64,000 nucleotides of DNA from Actinernus sp. WN-2022 (GCA_030867875.1 JAOWCC010001634.1:103085321-103149320), one strand, 5' to 3'; positions 50,901 to 53,000 are shown, numbered from the stretch's first letter. Made by a program: numbers and translations. The notes: generated by a model from the letters alone, not told the origin.

Positions 50901-52459
50901 TGTTGCTGCTGTTTGTTGTGGTTGTTGCTTGTATTTGTTGTTTCTATGTTTTGAAGGTATTGTTGTTGGTATTTGTTGTTGTAGTTGCTTGTATTTGTTG
51001 TTTCTATGTTTTGAAGGTATTGTTGCTATTTGTTGTTGTAGTTGTTACTGCTATTTGTTGTTTCTATGTTTCGTTGATGATATTATTGATGTTTGTTGTT
51101 GTAGTTGTTGTTGCTGCTATTTGGTGTTTCTATGTTTTGTTGAAGGTATTGTTGTCGATGTTTGTTGTTGTACGTAGTTGCTGCTATTTGGTGTTTCTGT
51201 TTTGTTGAAGGTATTGTTGATTGTTGTTGTAGTTGCTGCTATTTGTTGTTTCTATATTTTGTTGAAGGTGTTGTTGTTGCTGTTGTTGTAGTTGTTGCTG
51301 CTATTTGTTGTTTCTATGTTTTGTTAAAGGTATTGTTGCTGTTTGTTGTCGTAGTTGCTGCTATTTGTTGTTGGCTCAAGTGAACAAGTTGCACTGGAAA
51401 TGTGTTGTCGGTAAGTGGTTGGTATGTGGTCAGTAAAATTGTGTTGGTAAGTGGTTTTGTTGAAGGTATTGTTGCTGCTGTTTGTTGTTGTAGTTGCTGC
51501 TATTTGTTGTTTCTATGTTTTGTTGAAGGTATTGTTGTTGCTGCTGTTTGTTGTAGTTGCTGCTATTTGTTGTTTATGTTTTGTTGAAGGTATTGTTGTT
51601 GCTGCTGTTTGTTGTTGTAGTTGCTGTTATTTGTTGTTTCTATGTTTTGTTGAAGGTATTGTTGTTGTTGCTGTTTGTTATTGTTGCTGTTGGTCGTCAC
51701 CTTACCCTATTTCTTATATCTCAGATTTCTTAGTTACCCCCGTACGGAGACAAACACGTTTCCCTCGTCACTGAACCTTGTCGAGTTAATTGAGAAGCAG
51801 ACTGAAGATCAGAACTGGGGAGGTATGTACGATGCGCATGAAATTCACATTTCATCTTTGTTTTAATAAAAGCTAGTTGAATTGCATTGAATTACAAGAG
51901 AAACAGAATGAAAGAGAGAGAAACAATTTTAAGGCCTGTTTACATGAAGGGAGTTATACACTAGAGCTATCTTCATTGTATTGTAATCCATTGAGACCAT
52001 TTTGCCAACCGAAAACAATGCTGTTGGTCCTTATTGATCACTAGGATCAACAACAGGCCCTTAACCTTTATTAATAGTAATTTCGTGCAACTTTCAAGAC
52101 GAAGTTAATTTTCAAGAGAGTAATGTATTGAAAAAAAGAACATTATCTACATGACTACTTTATAAGACATTTGATATATTTCTTACGGTCGATTGTTCTC
52201 GCGGTACAAGAGAAAGAGAGAAGTGAGAAATTGAATGATGACGAGACATAAACAAATTCTAGACAGTCTTCATCAGATTTTAAACAAGCGTTCCACGAAA
52301 ATGTTGAGAAGGTGGACAATAAAAGATGAACAACACGGCTTTCCTTTTGCAGCTTTTGCAACTAATGTGCTGGCCCATGGTCCCAACCCACGAGTAGGTA
52401 CCAAGACTGACAACGCCCATCCACCTATCCACCCTACTAAATACACTAGCAATCTACAG
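2800..52459 (+). CDS. TOP3A: DNA topoisomerase III alpha, internal 11 exons (gene model)
   Basis: Type IA topoisomerase. In known biology it relaxes negatively supercoiled DNA and dissolves double Holliday junctions with BLM and RMI1/2, and it also acts in mitochondria. Exons: 2800-2908, 21462-21513, 22633-22724, 24927-25048, 36870-36918, 48229-48274, 49035-49089, 49740-49814, 50173-50255, 51725-51822, 52353-52459. All have AG/GT borders and split codons match at every junction. Landmarks in order are the TOPRIM motif DCDREGE (exon 1), RARFSEITP (2), [12 protein letters not shown] and [12 protein letters not shown] (4), KSKWRP (8), KIASRKL (9), catalytic SYPRTET (10) and [10 protein letters not shown] (11). 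The RFQTLRLQ and QFPTLGF wording favours TOP3A over TOP3B. The N-terminal exons and the C-terminal zinc fingers are outside the window. No frameshift or stop was found in any exon. Confidence 0.95.
3186..3430. other. Intron segment with a lone transposon-end-like motif and hairpin
   Basis: No gene seen. GTGCACAGAGTTGGTGTAC (3339-3357) closely resembles the terminal repeat of the 8.2-9.9 kb element, so it may be a solo end. A hairpin, GGAGCCTTTGCG (3390-3401) against CGCAAAAGGCTCC (3412-3424), lies at the left edge of the gene cassette that follows. Confidence 0.35.
3469..4536 (-). pseudogene. Frame-broken gene of unnamed family, possible structural protein
   Basis: Three overlapping minus frames (4536-4126, 4325-3834, 3921-3469) together look like one gene of about 350 codons with at least two frameshifts. 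Recognisable stretches are the start [14 protein letters not shown], a middle around [18 protein letters not shown], and a C-terminal part with [15 protein letters not shown] and [17 protein letters not shown]. Composition is protein-like and unlike the flanking A+T-rich intron. It diverges from the + strand genes at 4583 with only 46 bases between starts, so a shared promoter is possible. I cannot name the family. The impression of a capsid-type or other element-borne protein is inference from the layout. One break lies near a T-rich run (4229-4240). Confidence 0.5.
4583..4897 (+). CDS. Hypothetical cassette protein, N-terminal part
   Basis: A 104-codon frame starting [17 protein letters not shown]. 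It contains a segment of beta-strand character ([20 protein letters not shown]) followed by a predicted helix ([15 protein letters not shown]). This strand-turn-strand pattern with GHYDI loosely recalls jelly-roll-like proteins of viruses and Polinton-type elements, but no family is recognised. The frame ends just after a run of ten A (4873-4882). The next frame (4858-5241) picks up at that run, so the two were probably one gene broken by a homopolymer change, or are one gene if the assembly is wrong there. It is the first + strand gene of the divergent pair. Confidence 0.5.
   Translation: MVILNVTCTSADQTVYFDQPLCIHNISLVEITLENSWWNLAEKGSFQWDVDGVGFPYDIAAGHYDIVTIQQALKPAIDAGIIKFVKTISTGTWILKVKKKSHLA
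4858..5241 (+). CDS. Hypothetical cassette protein, C-terminal part
   Basis: A 127-codon frame overlapping the previous one. Its first residues lie upstream of the A run and are probably not real. From [11 protein letters not shown] onward it reads as a soluble, beta-rich protein ([35 protein letters not shown]). Near the C terminus a 13-base tandem duplication (5184-5196, 5197-5209) shifts the phase of the last residues. Function unknown. It sits 53 bases before the next + strand gene, which suggests co-transcription within the element. Confidence 0.5.
   Translation: MDPKGKKKITFSVNIDTMLLCEYNKSKEDIHVTLEVGGHDHTVYVHCDVVDSSFSLLEGKPSKVLASLEIRGEKFAKATYTIVNPQAVKALGTMRNSLHLTVRDEKGNVVDFHGRLPWSTHSLRIED
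5295..5897 (+). CDS. Hypothetical 200-aa protein with central hydrophobic segment and basic coiled-coil tail
   Basis: Intact frame, [20 protein letters not shown] at the start. Residues about 28-52 form a charged helix, residues about 54-108 are a long Gly/Ala/Ser/Leu-rich hydrophobic stretch without charge until ASKK, and residues 110-195 are a highly charged helix rich in Lys, Arg and Glu ([20 protein letters not shown]). The layout of helix, membrane-type glycine-rich segment and basic tail suits a membrane-active or internal structural protein of a virus-like element, but that is inference. I do not recognise a named family. It is the best preserved gene of the cassette. Confidence 0.6.
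   Translation: MASDSIKTIPTAPIYPLLSGESFRLQKVCDTLAELEQQAKHYEVVRKKYARARGIVHGVAVATGSLSGVLSASALGTSLTGIGLPIGLSLGSLGFLCAIVSALTAVASKKLGAHVSKHEKTVMLARAKANSVEVKVSKALDDGNISEAEFSSVIGEKGKYEALKLEIRQKKRREVGLKNVKELRSEIRKEMRAKLGSLVG
6119..6205 (+). other. tRNA-Leu-like foldback
   Basis: A 12-bp stem, CACATGTGGTCC (6119-6130) with GGGCCACATGTG (6194-6205), has one G-T pair. Inside it the 7-bp GTGGTCC/GGGCCAC (6124-6200) would be an acceptor stem. GCGCTGGGCTCAAG resembles the anticodon arm region of tRNA-Leu(CAA), AATGGAGG a long variable arm and GGTTCGAAACC a T loop. The T stem is poor beyond two pairs, and CTCAAGAG/CTCTTGAG (6148-6155/6167-6174) forms a competing hairpin, so a working tRNA is doubtful. A tRNA-derived or tRNA-mimicking structure is more likely. 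Confidence 0.5.
6212..6253. repeat. Perfect hairpin, 14-bp stem
   Basis: CGGTTTGTGTGGAG (6212-6225) pairs with CTCCACACAAATCG (6240-6253), with a single G-T pair and a 14-base loop. It begins only 7 bases after the tRNA-like foldback. Confidence 0.75.
6500..6571. repeat. Perfect hairpin, 15-bp stem with purine loop
   Basis: AACCTCTCTAGGAAC (6500-6514) is exactly complementary to GTTCCTAGAGAGGTT (6557-6571). The 42-base loop is almost pure purine (GAAAGAAGGAG repeats). The long frame crossing it (6398-6667) is judged noncoding. Confidence 0.8.
6718..6985 (-). CDS. Hypothetical small charged protein with CxxC pair
   Basis: An open minus frame of about 80-88 codons without an ATG at its 5' end. 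It reads [18 protein letters not shown] and then a charged helix ([20 protein letters not shown]) ending [10 protein letters not shown]. The Cys pattern suggests a small zinc ribbon. Composition is protein-like. The 5' part may be broken, since the frame meets a stop just upstream of the first Cys. It may be a last cassette gene or a relic; function is unknown. Confidence 0.35.
7160..7897. repeat. Intron segment with a diverged direct duplication
   Basis: No gene seen. Two related segments, about 7431-7530 and 7623-7720, share CAAATGGCA, TCACCGATT.ACTTCT and TG.TGAAATCCT in the same order, a diverged direct duplication of about 190 bases period. The small ORFs here follow the repeat and are not supported. 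Confidence 0.4.
7898..8056. mobile_element. 159-bp MITE
   Basis: AGCAGCAGGGAGTGTG (7898-7913) and its exact inverse (8038-8053) bound the unit. The similarity continues inward (ACTAATTCTTGAC against GTCAAGAAAATTAGT). The interior also folds. Flanks are TTAAT-like on both sides but the target duplication is not certain. Confidence 0.7.
8206..9915. mobile_element. 1.7-kb transposon with mirrored ATTGGCGCG arrays
   Basis: The left end AAAGGCCTTGTGCACGGAG (from 8206), then TTGGTGTACAC, is matched inverted at 9885-9915, with a few mismatches. Inside, GCGCCAATCGCG words are repeated at 8665-8795 and the inverse CGATTGGCGCG words at 9540-9640, so the arrays face each other. No transposase frame is seen; the ORFs at 8396-8860 and 9464-9787 mostly translate the arrays. 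This is a non-autonomous DNA element with subterminal repeats, superfamily unknown. Flanks are TAA-rich. Confidence 0.65.
10113..14732. mobile_element. 4.6-kb TTAA-flanked inverted-repeat element
   Basis: GGTTACCGGATACCTT at 10113-10128 is exactly inverted at 14717-14732, with TTAA on both sides (10109-10112, 14733-14736). A second inverted pair inside, AGTCATGTAGACAGTATGAC near 10971 against its inverse near 14010, and GGGGGCGTCTC against GAGACGCCCCC, shows long degenerate arms of about 0.7-0.9 kb. The ORFs 10748-10993 and 14011-14292 both begin MTSYCLHD because they lie in the arms. I see no gene in the 11.0-14.0 kb interior. Non-autonomous; Kolobok or piggyBac type is possible. Confidence 0.7.
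15136..15830. repeat. 217-bp tandem repeat, about three diverged copies
   Basis: The word AATCGACATACATAT recurs near 15142, 15359 and (as AAACAACATACATAT) 15576, and a weaker copy starts near 15797. That gives a 217-base period and then about 220. Units share GCTATGAAACCGCTTGT, TTTCGACACACGGTCGCTAAA and TAAATCCCTAATGTCC. GAAATATATATCTACGG flanks the block on both sides (15003, 16063). Confidence 0.7.
16368..18974 (+). mobile_element. 5'-truncated jockey/CR1-like LINE
   Basis: The insert sits between AGT (16365-16367) and AGT (18975-18977), inside the right terminal repeat of the 9933-18994 element. The open frame runs unbroken from the 5' junction ([15 protein letters not shown] before the first ATG), so the element was cut off inside its ORF2 during insertion. 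The 3' UTR (18578-18974) holds a TATG/TGTA microsatellite (18715-18772). Confidence 0.85.
16412..18577 (+). CDS. LINE ORF2 fragment: reverse transcriptase, endonuclease missing
   Basis: 721 codons from the first ATG, no stops. The first 170 residues are the linker seen between endonuclease and reverse transcriptase in jockey/CR1-type LINEs. The RT fingers have [14 protein letters not shown] and [12 protein letters not shown]. Motif A is [13 protein letters not shown] (catalytic Asp 359), motif [20 protein letters not shown], motif C FADD (Asp 448 and 449). The thumb and C-terminal region follow, ending ESLLKLY. The endonuclease domain is absent. All catalytic RT aspartates are present and the frame is intact, so the insertion looks recent. 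The usual full length with endonuclease would be about 900-1000 residues. Confidence 0.93.
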   Translation: MYKRDYSNLNEEVLLTEMSNTNWLDILPCEDCTDVNALFQSFFSYISEIINRHVPLRKVTRKEIKCMSKPWITCGIKTSIKIKDKLFKKYISTRNSYYQTKYKCYRNKLNHLLRISKRTYYDNYFMTNSKNMKNTWSGIKELITLKPKCFIPPSKILLNNHTIKDPVAIASAFNKYFSNIGKKLANEIPNTNTVPQDFMGPSQSNSFYLYPVTAKEIEEEISELKSSKATGPNSIPTRLLKLLKTCLSTPLEIIYNHSFSSGIVPDQFKIANVIPIYKKDSIIDLNNYRPISLLSIFNKIMEKLMFKRLFAFIDKYNILYDKQFGFREKHSTSHATLLITDKIQRAIEEGLYSCGIFLDFSKAFDTVDHNILITKLSHYGIRSIINDWFVSYLKNRRQFVSIGNMRSEDTVITHGVPQGSVLGPLLFLLYINDFNNCCSLFDFHIFADDTNLFYSNNSLSTLESSINENLGKVYNWLSANKLSLNIGKTNFIIFHPPQKISHYTIKLHINNKQIKQEKCIKYLGIFIDSNLSWKYHILYISKKIKRCIGILSKIRYFVSTLILTQLYYTLIFPFLTYVLTTWGNTYPSSLKPLVTLQKKAVRIITFSGYNEHSSPLFKSLGMLKFSDLVFIHNALFMYDFYTSRLPSAFNFFFTRVSRVHQYNTRLASRKSFYLPKIRTNYGKFNIRYIGVKVWNSIDENLKSKSRSCFKSLLTESLLKLY
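18999..19903. other. Intron segment without recognised feature
   Basis: No gene or clear repeat boundary seen. A 100-codon + frame (19147-19449) has no recognisable motif. TGGAATG words recur around 19750-19820. Confidence 0.3.
19908..20398. mobile_element. TTAA-flanked foldback MITE
   Basis: Arms of about 180 bases or more are inverted copies: ACTCCAGAATT, CCTCCATTAACTGACAA, TTTTGAAGGAGGGGCC and AAGCCACACCCCCAACTTTG on the left recur inverted on the right (20225-20398). TTAA lies at 19904-19907 and 20399-20402. A weaker relative (AAGTTTGGGGTATGGCCTATAC, 21067) suggests a family. Confidence 0.75.
20403..20893. mobile_element. TTAA-flanked MITE abutting its neighbour
   Basis: AGGGGAACTCAACCCTAAAA at the left is matched inverted at the right (TTTTAGGGTTTAGTTCTCCT). 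The arms are about 100 bases and include GTTGCGCGTCTAT and its inverse. TTAA is at 20399-20402 and 20894-20897, so it shares one TTAA with the 19908-20398 element. A diverged end of the same kind lies near 23626. Confidence 0.8.
20898..21461. other. Intron segment, no gene seen
   Basis: Contains only a weak relative of the 19.9 kb foldback element at about 21060-21120. The rest is plain A+T-rich intron up to the acceptor of TOP3A exon 2. Confidence 0.4.
21462..21513 (+). CDS. TOP3A: TOP3A exon 2
   Basis: Acceptor TTTGTTTAG, donor GTAAGT. It reads [16 protein letters not shown], with two bases carried in and two carried out. RARFSEITP is a strongly conserved TOP3A block. Confidence 0.93.
22325..22663 (+). 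repeat. Three tandem copies of a 113-bp unit spanning an exon border
   Basis: Copies at 22325-22437, 22438-22550 and 22551-22663 are nearly identical. Each contains the polypyrimidine/AG acceptor TTCATTTGCAG and the first 30 or so bases of exon 3 (TCTGTTGCCAGAGCATGTG). Only the third copy runs on into the full exon. Confidence 0.95.
22633..22724 (+). CDS. TOP3A: TOP3A exon 3
   Basis: Acceptor TTTGCAG at 22626-22632, donor GTATAA at 22725. It reads [20 protein letters not shown] then [10 protein letters not shown], with a split Gly completed by exon 4. ELDLRIG is the conserved type IA helix. Its 5' border is triplicated upstream. Confidence 0.93.
22951..23066. mobile_element. 115-bp foldback element with ACAATACAATAGA core
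   Basis: GTAGGCA.ACACATGAATTGCTATCAAA is matched inverted by TTTGGTAGTAATTCATGTCTGCCTAC. The core is a run of ACAATA-type repeats. Confidence 0.55.
23960..24580 (-). pseudogene. LINE 3' fragment: C-terminal Cys/His motif of ORF2
   Basis: The minus frame 24526-24137 reads [20 protein letters not shown], then [20 protein letters not shown] with a further Cys, i.e. a CxxC..H..C motif typical of LINE ORF2 C termini. The same frame continues upstream to about 24575. The 3' end toward lower coordinates carries a TGTC repeat tail (CAGACAGA words, 23995-24025). The reverse transcriptase is missing. Confidence 0.75.
24590..24926. other. Intron segment, no gene seen
   Basis: Plain A+T-rich intron leading to the exon 4 acceptor TTATCAG. 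No repeat boundary was found. Confidence 0.35.
24927..25048 (+). CDS. TOP3A: TOP3A exon 4
   Basis: Acceptor TGTTATCAG, donor GTAAGA. It reads [20 protein letters not shown], then [20 protein letters not shown]. The QFPTLGF segment belongs to the type IA core that contacts DNA. Phase 1 in, phase 0 out. Confidence 0.95.
25058..25315. mobile_element. 258-bp TTA-flanked MITE next to a splice donor
   Basis: The left arm (GGGGGCTTAATTAAGCATAG, then AGACGTTCC) and the right arm (GGAATGTGACATATATGCAC onward to GCATAAGCGCCCTC) are inverted copies with mismatches. TTA at 25055-25057 and 25316-25318 fits the 3-bp target of PIF/Harbinger elements. It starts 9 bases after the donor GT of exon 4. Confidence 0.65.
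25436..25600 (+). repeat. LINE 3' tail
   Basis: GCAGGACCTCCCTGAAAATC, a short hairpin (CTCCCT..AGGGAG), then TTATTATTATTATTATTA. This is the usual end of a CR1-type LINE. No coding part is attached. Confidence 0.5.
25901..27560 (+). pseudogene. Tc1/mariner-type transposase pseudogene
   Basis: The 5' terminal repeat TACAGGGTGTCCCAGAAG starts at 25901. A transposase reading frame begins near 26153 with the helix-turn-helix half, including [16 protein letters not shown] near 26290. It continues with [20 protein letters not shown] (26690 onward) and the second catalytic block [11 protein letters not shown], and resumes after a nested insert with [20 protein letters not shown]. Several stops and frameshifts and the 244-bp insert break it. 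The 3' repeat survives only as AGAGGAACGA near 27548. Inactive. Confidence 0.85.
27015..27258. mobile_element. 244-bp MITE nested in the mariner pseudogene
   Basis: CAGTGGCGTAGCCAG at the left and CTAGATACACCCTTG at the right are diverged inverted ends. TAGGG is duplicated at 27010-27014 and 27259-27263. The transposase frame resumes directly after it. Confidence 0.8.
27728..28475. repeat. 44/45-bp minisatellite, about 17 copies
   Basis: The unit CAAAGTCGGTGCTGTTCAAT, then AGACTGTTAATGAGAAGCTTGC, repeats from 27736 to about 28475. Some copies read AGAACTG and are 45 bases, which keeps short frames open across neighbours. The ORFs here (28236-28577 minus, 28273-28506 plus) are translations of the array. 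Confidence 0.95.
28480..28960. other. Intron segment with an unrecognised ORF
   Basis: A 92-codon minus frame (28944-28666) has no familiar motif. Nothing else is recognised. Confidence 0.25.
28965..29110. repeat. Short tandem repeat, 2.5 copies
   Basis: The block CGTGGTTAACGTATTT, CCTTAACATTTGCGAAACTT, TAAAAGCG is repeated at about 70-base spacing, and a third copy is shortened. Confidence 0.75.
29188..29665. repeat. Direct duplication flanking a dispersed repeat
   Basis: Segments 29188-29354 and 29501-29665 are near copies (ACAATATTATGTGGCACCCG; CGCCGTCGCCAGAACGTACT). Between them lies a 146-base sequence (29357-29506) that occurs again at 32613-32756. Confidence 0.85.
29670..30538. other. 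Intron segment, no gene seen
   Basis: No coding frame, repeat boundary or RNA gene could be supported. Confidence 0.35.
30542..30762. mobile_element. 221-bp Harbinger-like MITE, copy 1
   Basis: GGGCGCGTTCGATTGACCGT and TATTCCGGAATAAGAATA at the left are matched inverted at the right. TTA target duplication at 30539-30541 and 30763-30765. The copy at 63222-63442 has the same length and ends. The 3-bp TTA target suits PIF/Harbinger. Confidence 0.85.
31194..32308. mobile_element. 1.1-kb TTAA-flanked element with perfect 33-bp ends
   Basis: AGACCCTGTGTCCGAGCCCA, then TGGTGCTTTGCGC (31194-31226), is exactly inverted at 32276-32308. TTAA lies at 31190-31193 and 32309-32312. Perfect ends suggest a young insertion. 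Inner frames of 60-76 codons show no transposase motif, so it is non-autonomous. Confidence 0.85.
32613..32756. repeat. Second copy of the 29.4-kb dispersed repeat
   Basis: ATTTTTTGATATTCATAAGC through TTTATAGTTATTTTGAGTA matches 29357-29506 with few differences. Confidence 0.9.
32871..32970. mobile_element. 100-bp palindromic MITE
   Basis: AACACTGGTATAATTAACTA, then AAGTTGATGGAGGTATGC, is matched by an inverted right arm ending ATACCAGTGTT, with about four mismatches in 38 bases. Confidence 0.8.
33163..36196. mobile_element. 3-kb element with subterminal TTCATGAA clusters
   Basis: TACATGTACATGAAA plus CTTTAATTTTGCGATTTG at the left (33163 onward) is matched inverted at the right end (to 36196). 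Both ends also carry GCGAAATTAAAGTGT words. Inside the ends, blocks at 33505-33815 and 35640-36105 hold at least ten TTCATGAA palindromes each, mostly within GTTCATGAAC-like words. TAT at 33160-33162 and 36197-36199 may be a target duplication. The interior (33.84-35.63 kb) has no recognisable transposase. The family is unknown to me. Confidence 0.65.
36489..36741. mobile_element. 253-bp foldback MITE
   Basis: TTTTTATGCCGTTAAAGATA, ATCACATGCGTGACGTCAC and TGCGCATTTATATTC on the left recur inverted on the right. It ends about 130 bases before TOP3A exon 5. Confidence 0.75.
36870..36918 (+). CDS. TOP3A: TOP3A exon 5 (49 bp)
   Basis: Acceptor TTATCACAG, donor GTAGGT. It reads [16 protein letters not shown] plus one base, equivalent to the family's F.AIQ.F.PE.F..IKV segment. 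It is a small exon isolated between introns of 11.8 and 11.3 kb. Phase agrees with exons 4 and 6. Confidence 0.9.
37366..38145 (-). pseudogene. LINE ORF2 C-terminal fragment
   Basis: The minus frame 38142-37762 reads [20 protein letters not shown], ..[17 protein letters not shown] and [19 protein letters not shown], the thumb and C-terminal region of a jockey/CR1-type LINE. It continues in another frame to about 37640. The 3' end has a GATAA-type tail (37366-37385). Palm and endonuclease are missing. Confidence 0.8.
38456..39300 (-). pseudogene. BEL/Pao integrase
   Basis: Frames 39221-38752 and 38755-38456. Core motifs are [20 protein letters not shown] (first catalytic Asp), then [12 protein letters not shown] (second). 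The C-terminal Pao domain follows, with [29 protein letters not shown] and [18 protein letters not shown]. The His/Cys zinc-binding start ([13 protein letters not shown]..) overlaps the preceding frame near 39240-39300. Frameshifts remove activity. Confidence 0.88.
39237..39911 (-). pseudogene. BEL/Pao RNase H remnant and zinc-binding start of integrase
   Basis: The 224-codon minus frame includes [20 protein letters not shown] (Pao RNase H region), a charged linker, then [20 protein letters not shown] and [19 protein letters not shown] leading into the integrase. The first 40 residues do not match and probably come from a shifted frame. Confidence 0.8.
40432..41128 (-). pseudogene. BEL/Pao reverse transcriptase N-terminal part
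   Basis: Frame 40620-40432 has [19 protein letters not shown] and [20 protein letters not shown] (palm motif A region). Frames 41004-40693 and 41128-40934 give the preceding linker ([30 protein letters not shown]). Stops and shifts separate them, and the YxDD motif was not found intact. Confidence 0.8.
41238..41426 (-). pseudogene. BEL/Pao protease-region fragment
   Basis: Frame 41426-41238 reads [20 protein letters not shown] then [18 protein letters not shown]. This is the region between gag and RT in BEL/Pao elements. The protease active-site DTG was not seen. Confidence 0.5.
41431..42780 (-). pseudogene. BEL/Pao gag, interrupted
   Basis: The N-terminal part lies at about 42770-42548 and includes [20 protein letters not shown] and FENLIEPKT. 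After a LINE insert the frame 42355-41867 resumes with [40 protein letters not shown] and [12 protein letters not shown] Ser/Thr-rich stretch (41688-41431) follows. This matches the DUF1759-type gag of BEL/Pao elements. Confidence 0.8.
42346..42548 (+). pseudogene. LINE 3' end nested in BEL/Pao gag
   Basis: The + frame from 42350 reads [20 protein letters not shown] then CSSLQTL, the typical last 30-50 residues of a CR1/jockey ORF2. A shifted frame continues to a stop at about 42543. The gag frame resumes on both sides. Confidence 0.7.
42785..43390. other. Intron segment, no gene seen
   Basis: The part around 43254-43330 (GGTGTTGATGATT.AG..TAACTA) is similar to 48542-48590, so it is probably a dispersed repeat. 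Confidence 0.35.
43394..43536. mobile_element. 143-bp hairpin MITE
   Basis: AGATATGAAGTTTATCCCCG, then AGAGTCGAAAACATTTC, is matched inverted by GAAATGCTTTCGACTCGAGA and GGATAAACTTCATATCCTC. Confidence 0.8.
44010..45080 (-). pseudogene. Tyrosine recombinase of the Ngaro/PAT element
   Basis: Frame 45080-44619 is the N-terminal helical DNA-binding half ([38 protein letters not shown]). Frame 44614-44069 has [15 protein letters not shown] with the first active-site Arg, then [11 protein letters not shown] (the H..R region). Frame 44192-44010 gives [20 protein letters not shown] and [10 protein letters not shown] with the Tyr nucleophile region. Stops and at least two frame changes (about 44620 and 44180) break it. 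Role in life: integration of the circular cDNA. Confidence 0.85.
45293..46090 (-). pseudogene. Reverse transcriptase/RNase H of the Ngaro/PAT element
   Basis: Frame 45994-45809 has [20 protein letters not shown], with FPYLDNF where active RTs have YLDD. Frame 45777-45499 has [26 protein letters not shown]. Frame 45628-45293 has [36 protein letters not shown] and [14 protein letters not shown] (RNase H start). All are typical of DIRS-group elements. The Asp-to-Asn change in YLDD and the frameshifts suggest loss of function. Confidence 0.8.
46187..47460 (-). repeat. Tandemly expanded ORF1 region of the Ngaro/PAT element
   Basis: A unit of about 200 bases is repeated from 46187 (GACACATTACAAAAAGCAGACACACCCCC; CGAATGTCATGAATAGGCGCAATGTCT), with shorter partial copies to 47060. 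A second duplication pairs 46740-46850 with 47140-47460 (GGAGGAGCCAGTAAATCGAGA). On the minus strand the peptide [19 protein letters not shown] occurs twice in one frame (46750-46286), and [12 protein letters not shown] recurs as [12 protein letters not shown] at 47110. Confidence 0.8.
47607..48228. other. Intron segment, no gene supported
   Basis: A minus frame (48057-47839) includes YMDDS but has no other reverse-transcriptase motif and is not called. Confidence 0.3.
48229..48274 (+). CDS. TOP3A: TOP3A exon 6 (46 bp)
   Basis: Acceptor TACTTTTAG, donor GTATTA. It reads [14 protein letters not shown] with split codons on both sides, matching the family's strand before the cap region. Confidence 0.92.
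48275..49034. other. Intron 6, no gene seen
   Basis: Contains the dispersed GGTGTTGATGATTCAG segment shared with 43.25 kb (48542-48590). Nothing else is recognised. Confidence 0.35.
49035..49089 (+). CDS. TOP3A: TOP3A exon 7 (55 bp)
   Basis: Acceptor TTGTTTCAG, donor GTAAAA. It reads [18 protein letters not shown]. Phase 1 in, 0 out. Confidence 0.93.
49121..49396. mobile_element. 276-bp foldback MITE in intron 7
   Basis: TAGGCCAGTTTC, AATTACCACTGAATG, GTTTCGTTCTGAAGTTAA and AAATACCAGAGAGA on the left recur inverted on the right with few differences. It starts 31 bases after the exon 7 donor. Confidence 0.75.
49574..49606. repeat. Perfect 14-bp hairpin in intron 7
   Basis: CCTGTTTCTAACTT (49574-49587) and its exact inverse (49593-49606), with a 5-base loop. 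Confidence 0.75.
49740..49814 (+). CDS. TOP3A: TOP3A exon 8 (75 bp)
   Basis: Acceptor TTTTATAG. It reads [20 protein letters not shown] then PLDTV. The donor GTAGGT at 49815 is chosen over GTTTCC at 49819 because it keeps phase 0 with exon 9 and gives LDTV-EMEKIAS without extra residues. Confidence 0.9.
50173..50255 (+). CDS. TOP3A: TOP3A exon 9
   Basis: Acceptor TTATTTCAG, donor GTAAGA. It reads [20 protein letters not shown] then AEKLYNQ plus two bases. This is the conserved helix before the catalytic tyrosine. Confidence 0.95.
50318..51690 (+). repeat. 1.4-kb GTT/GCT trinucleotide array in intron 9
   Basis: The first half (50318-50930) is a mix of TGTTTGTTG, GCTGCTGCTG and GCTGACTCAACTTGTTTGTTG units. 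The second half (50930-51690) is a higher-order repeat of roughly 65-80 bases including TATTTGTTGTTTCTATGTTTTG and TTGAAGGTATTGTTG. It ends 35 bases before exon 10. The Leu/Cys/Val-rich frames within it (50295-51774) are artefacts of the repeat. Confidence 0.95.
51725..51822 (+). CDS. TOP3A: TOP3A exon 10 with catalytic tyrosine
   Basis: Acceptor ATCTCAG, donor GTATGT. It reads [20 protein letters not shown] then [12 protein letters not shown]. The Tyr of SYPRTET is the nucleophile that forms the 5'-phosphotyrosine link in type IA topoisomerases; the Arg two residues on is also conserved. Confidence 0.95.
52353..52459 (+). CDS. TOP3A: TOP3A exon 11
   Basis: Acceptor CCTTTTGCAG, donor GTAAGT. 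It reads [20 protein letters not shown] then [23 protein letters not shown] is a conserved type IA motif. Ends in phase 0; the following exon is not found before 64000. Confidence 0.94.
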
Positions 52460-52529
52460 GTAAGTACTATACCACATGCACTTCTACAACCTTGGTAATA
52501 GATATACGAGTGTCAGTATTATACTGTGT

Positions 52530-52805
52530 TATATCTTTCAAGCGGCGGCTCCAAGGCTGTGGAATCAGTGCTCTCCCAGCAACAATTAGACAATATTCAT
52601 CTATAGGGGATTTAAAACCCAGATTAAAACTTTTATTTTTACACAATCCTATATGTAAATTACGACCTAGCTTTATCTCTTTAATAATTATTATTATTAT
52701 TGCGGCTTTTTTAAGTTTCTTAGTATATTAAGTTATATCATTGTAAAGCGCCATTGGGCTAGAAGGAAATGGCGCTATAATAATGTAGATTATTATTATC
52801 ATTAT
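52530..52805 (+). pseudogene. LINE 3' end
   Basis: The last residues of a LINE ORF2 (APRLWNQCSPSNN in one frame, TIRQYSSIGDLKPRLKLLFL in another) are followed by the hairpin tail AAGCGCCATTGGG..AATGGCGCT and a TTATTATTATCATTAT run. Confidence 0.7.
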
Positions 52806-52969
52806 ACGAGGAATCATAACTACATGTATGAAAGCCCCTCTATACATAATCTATTTCAGAACATAGGCATCTAATGGATAACTTGTGGATACAATGTTAA
52901 TTGATTGTATTTTTAGCAAGAGTTCACTGTATGTGGTTCCAGAAAATATCCATACTCCTTTTTTGTCTT

Positions 52970-53000
52970 TTTTTTTGGGGGGGGGAGGGGGGGGGGGAGT
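52970..53000 (+). repeat. G-rich tract
   Basis: A T-run then G10-A-G4 followed by a longer G block (52977-52998). It could form a G-quadruplex. Confidence 0.7.

Noticed and set aside
50295..51774. Long Leu/Cys/Val-rich ORFs
   Set aside because: They are open only because the GTT/GCT repeat lacks stops in some frames; the region is TOP3A intron 9.
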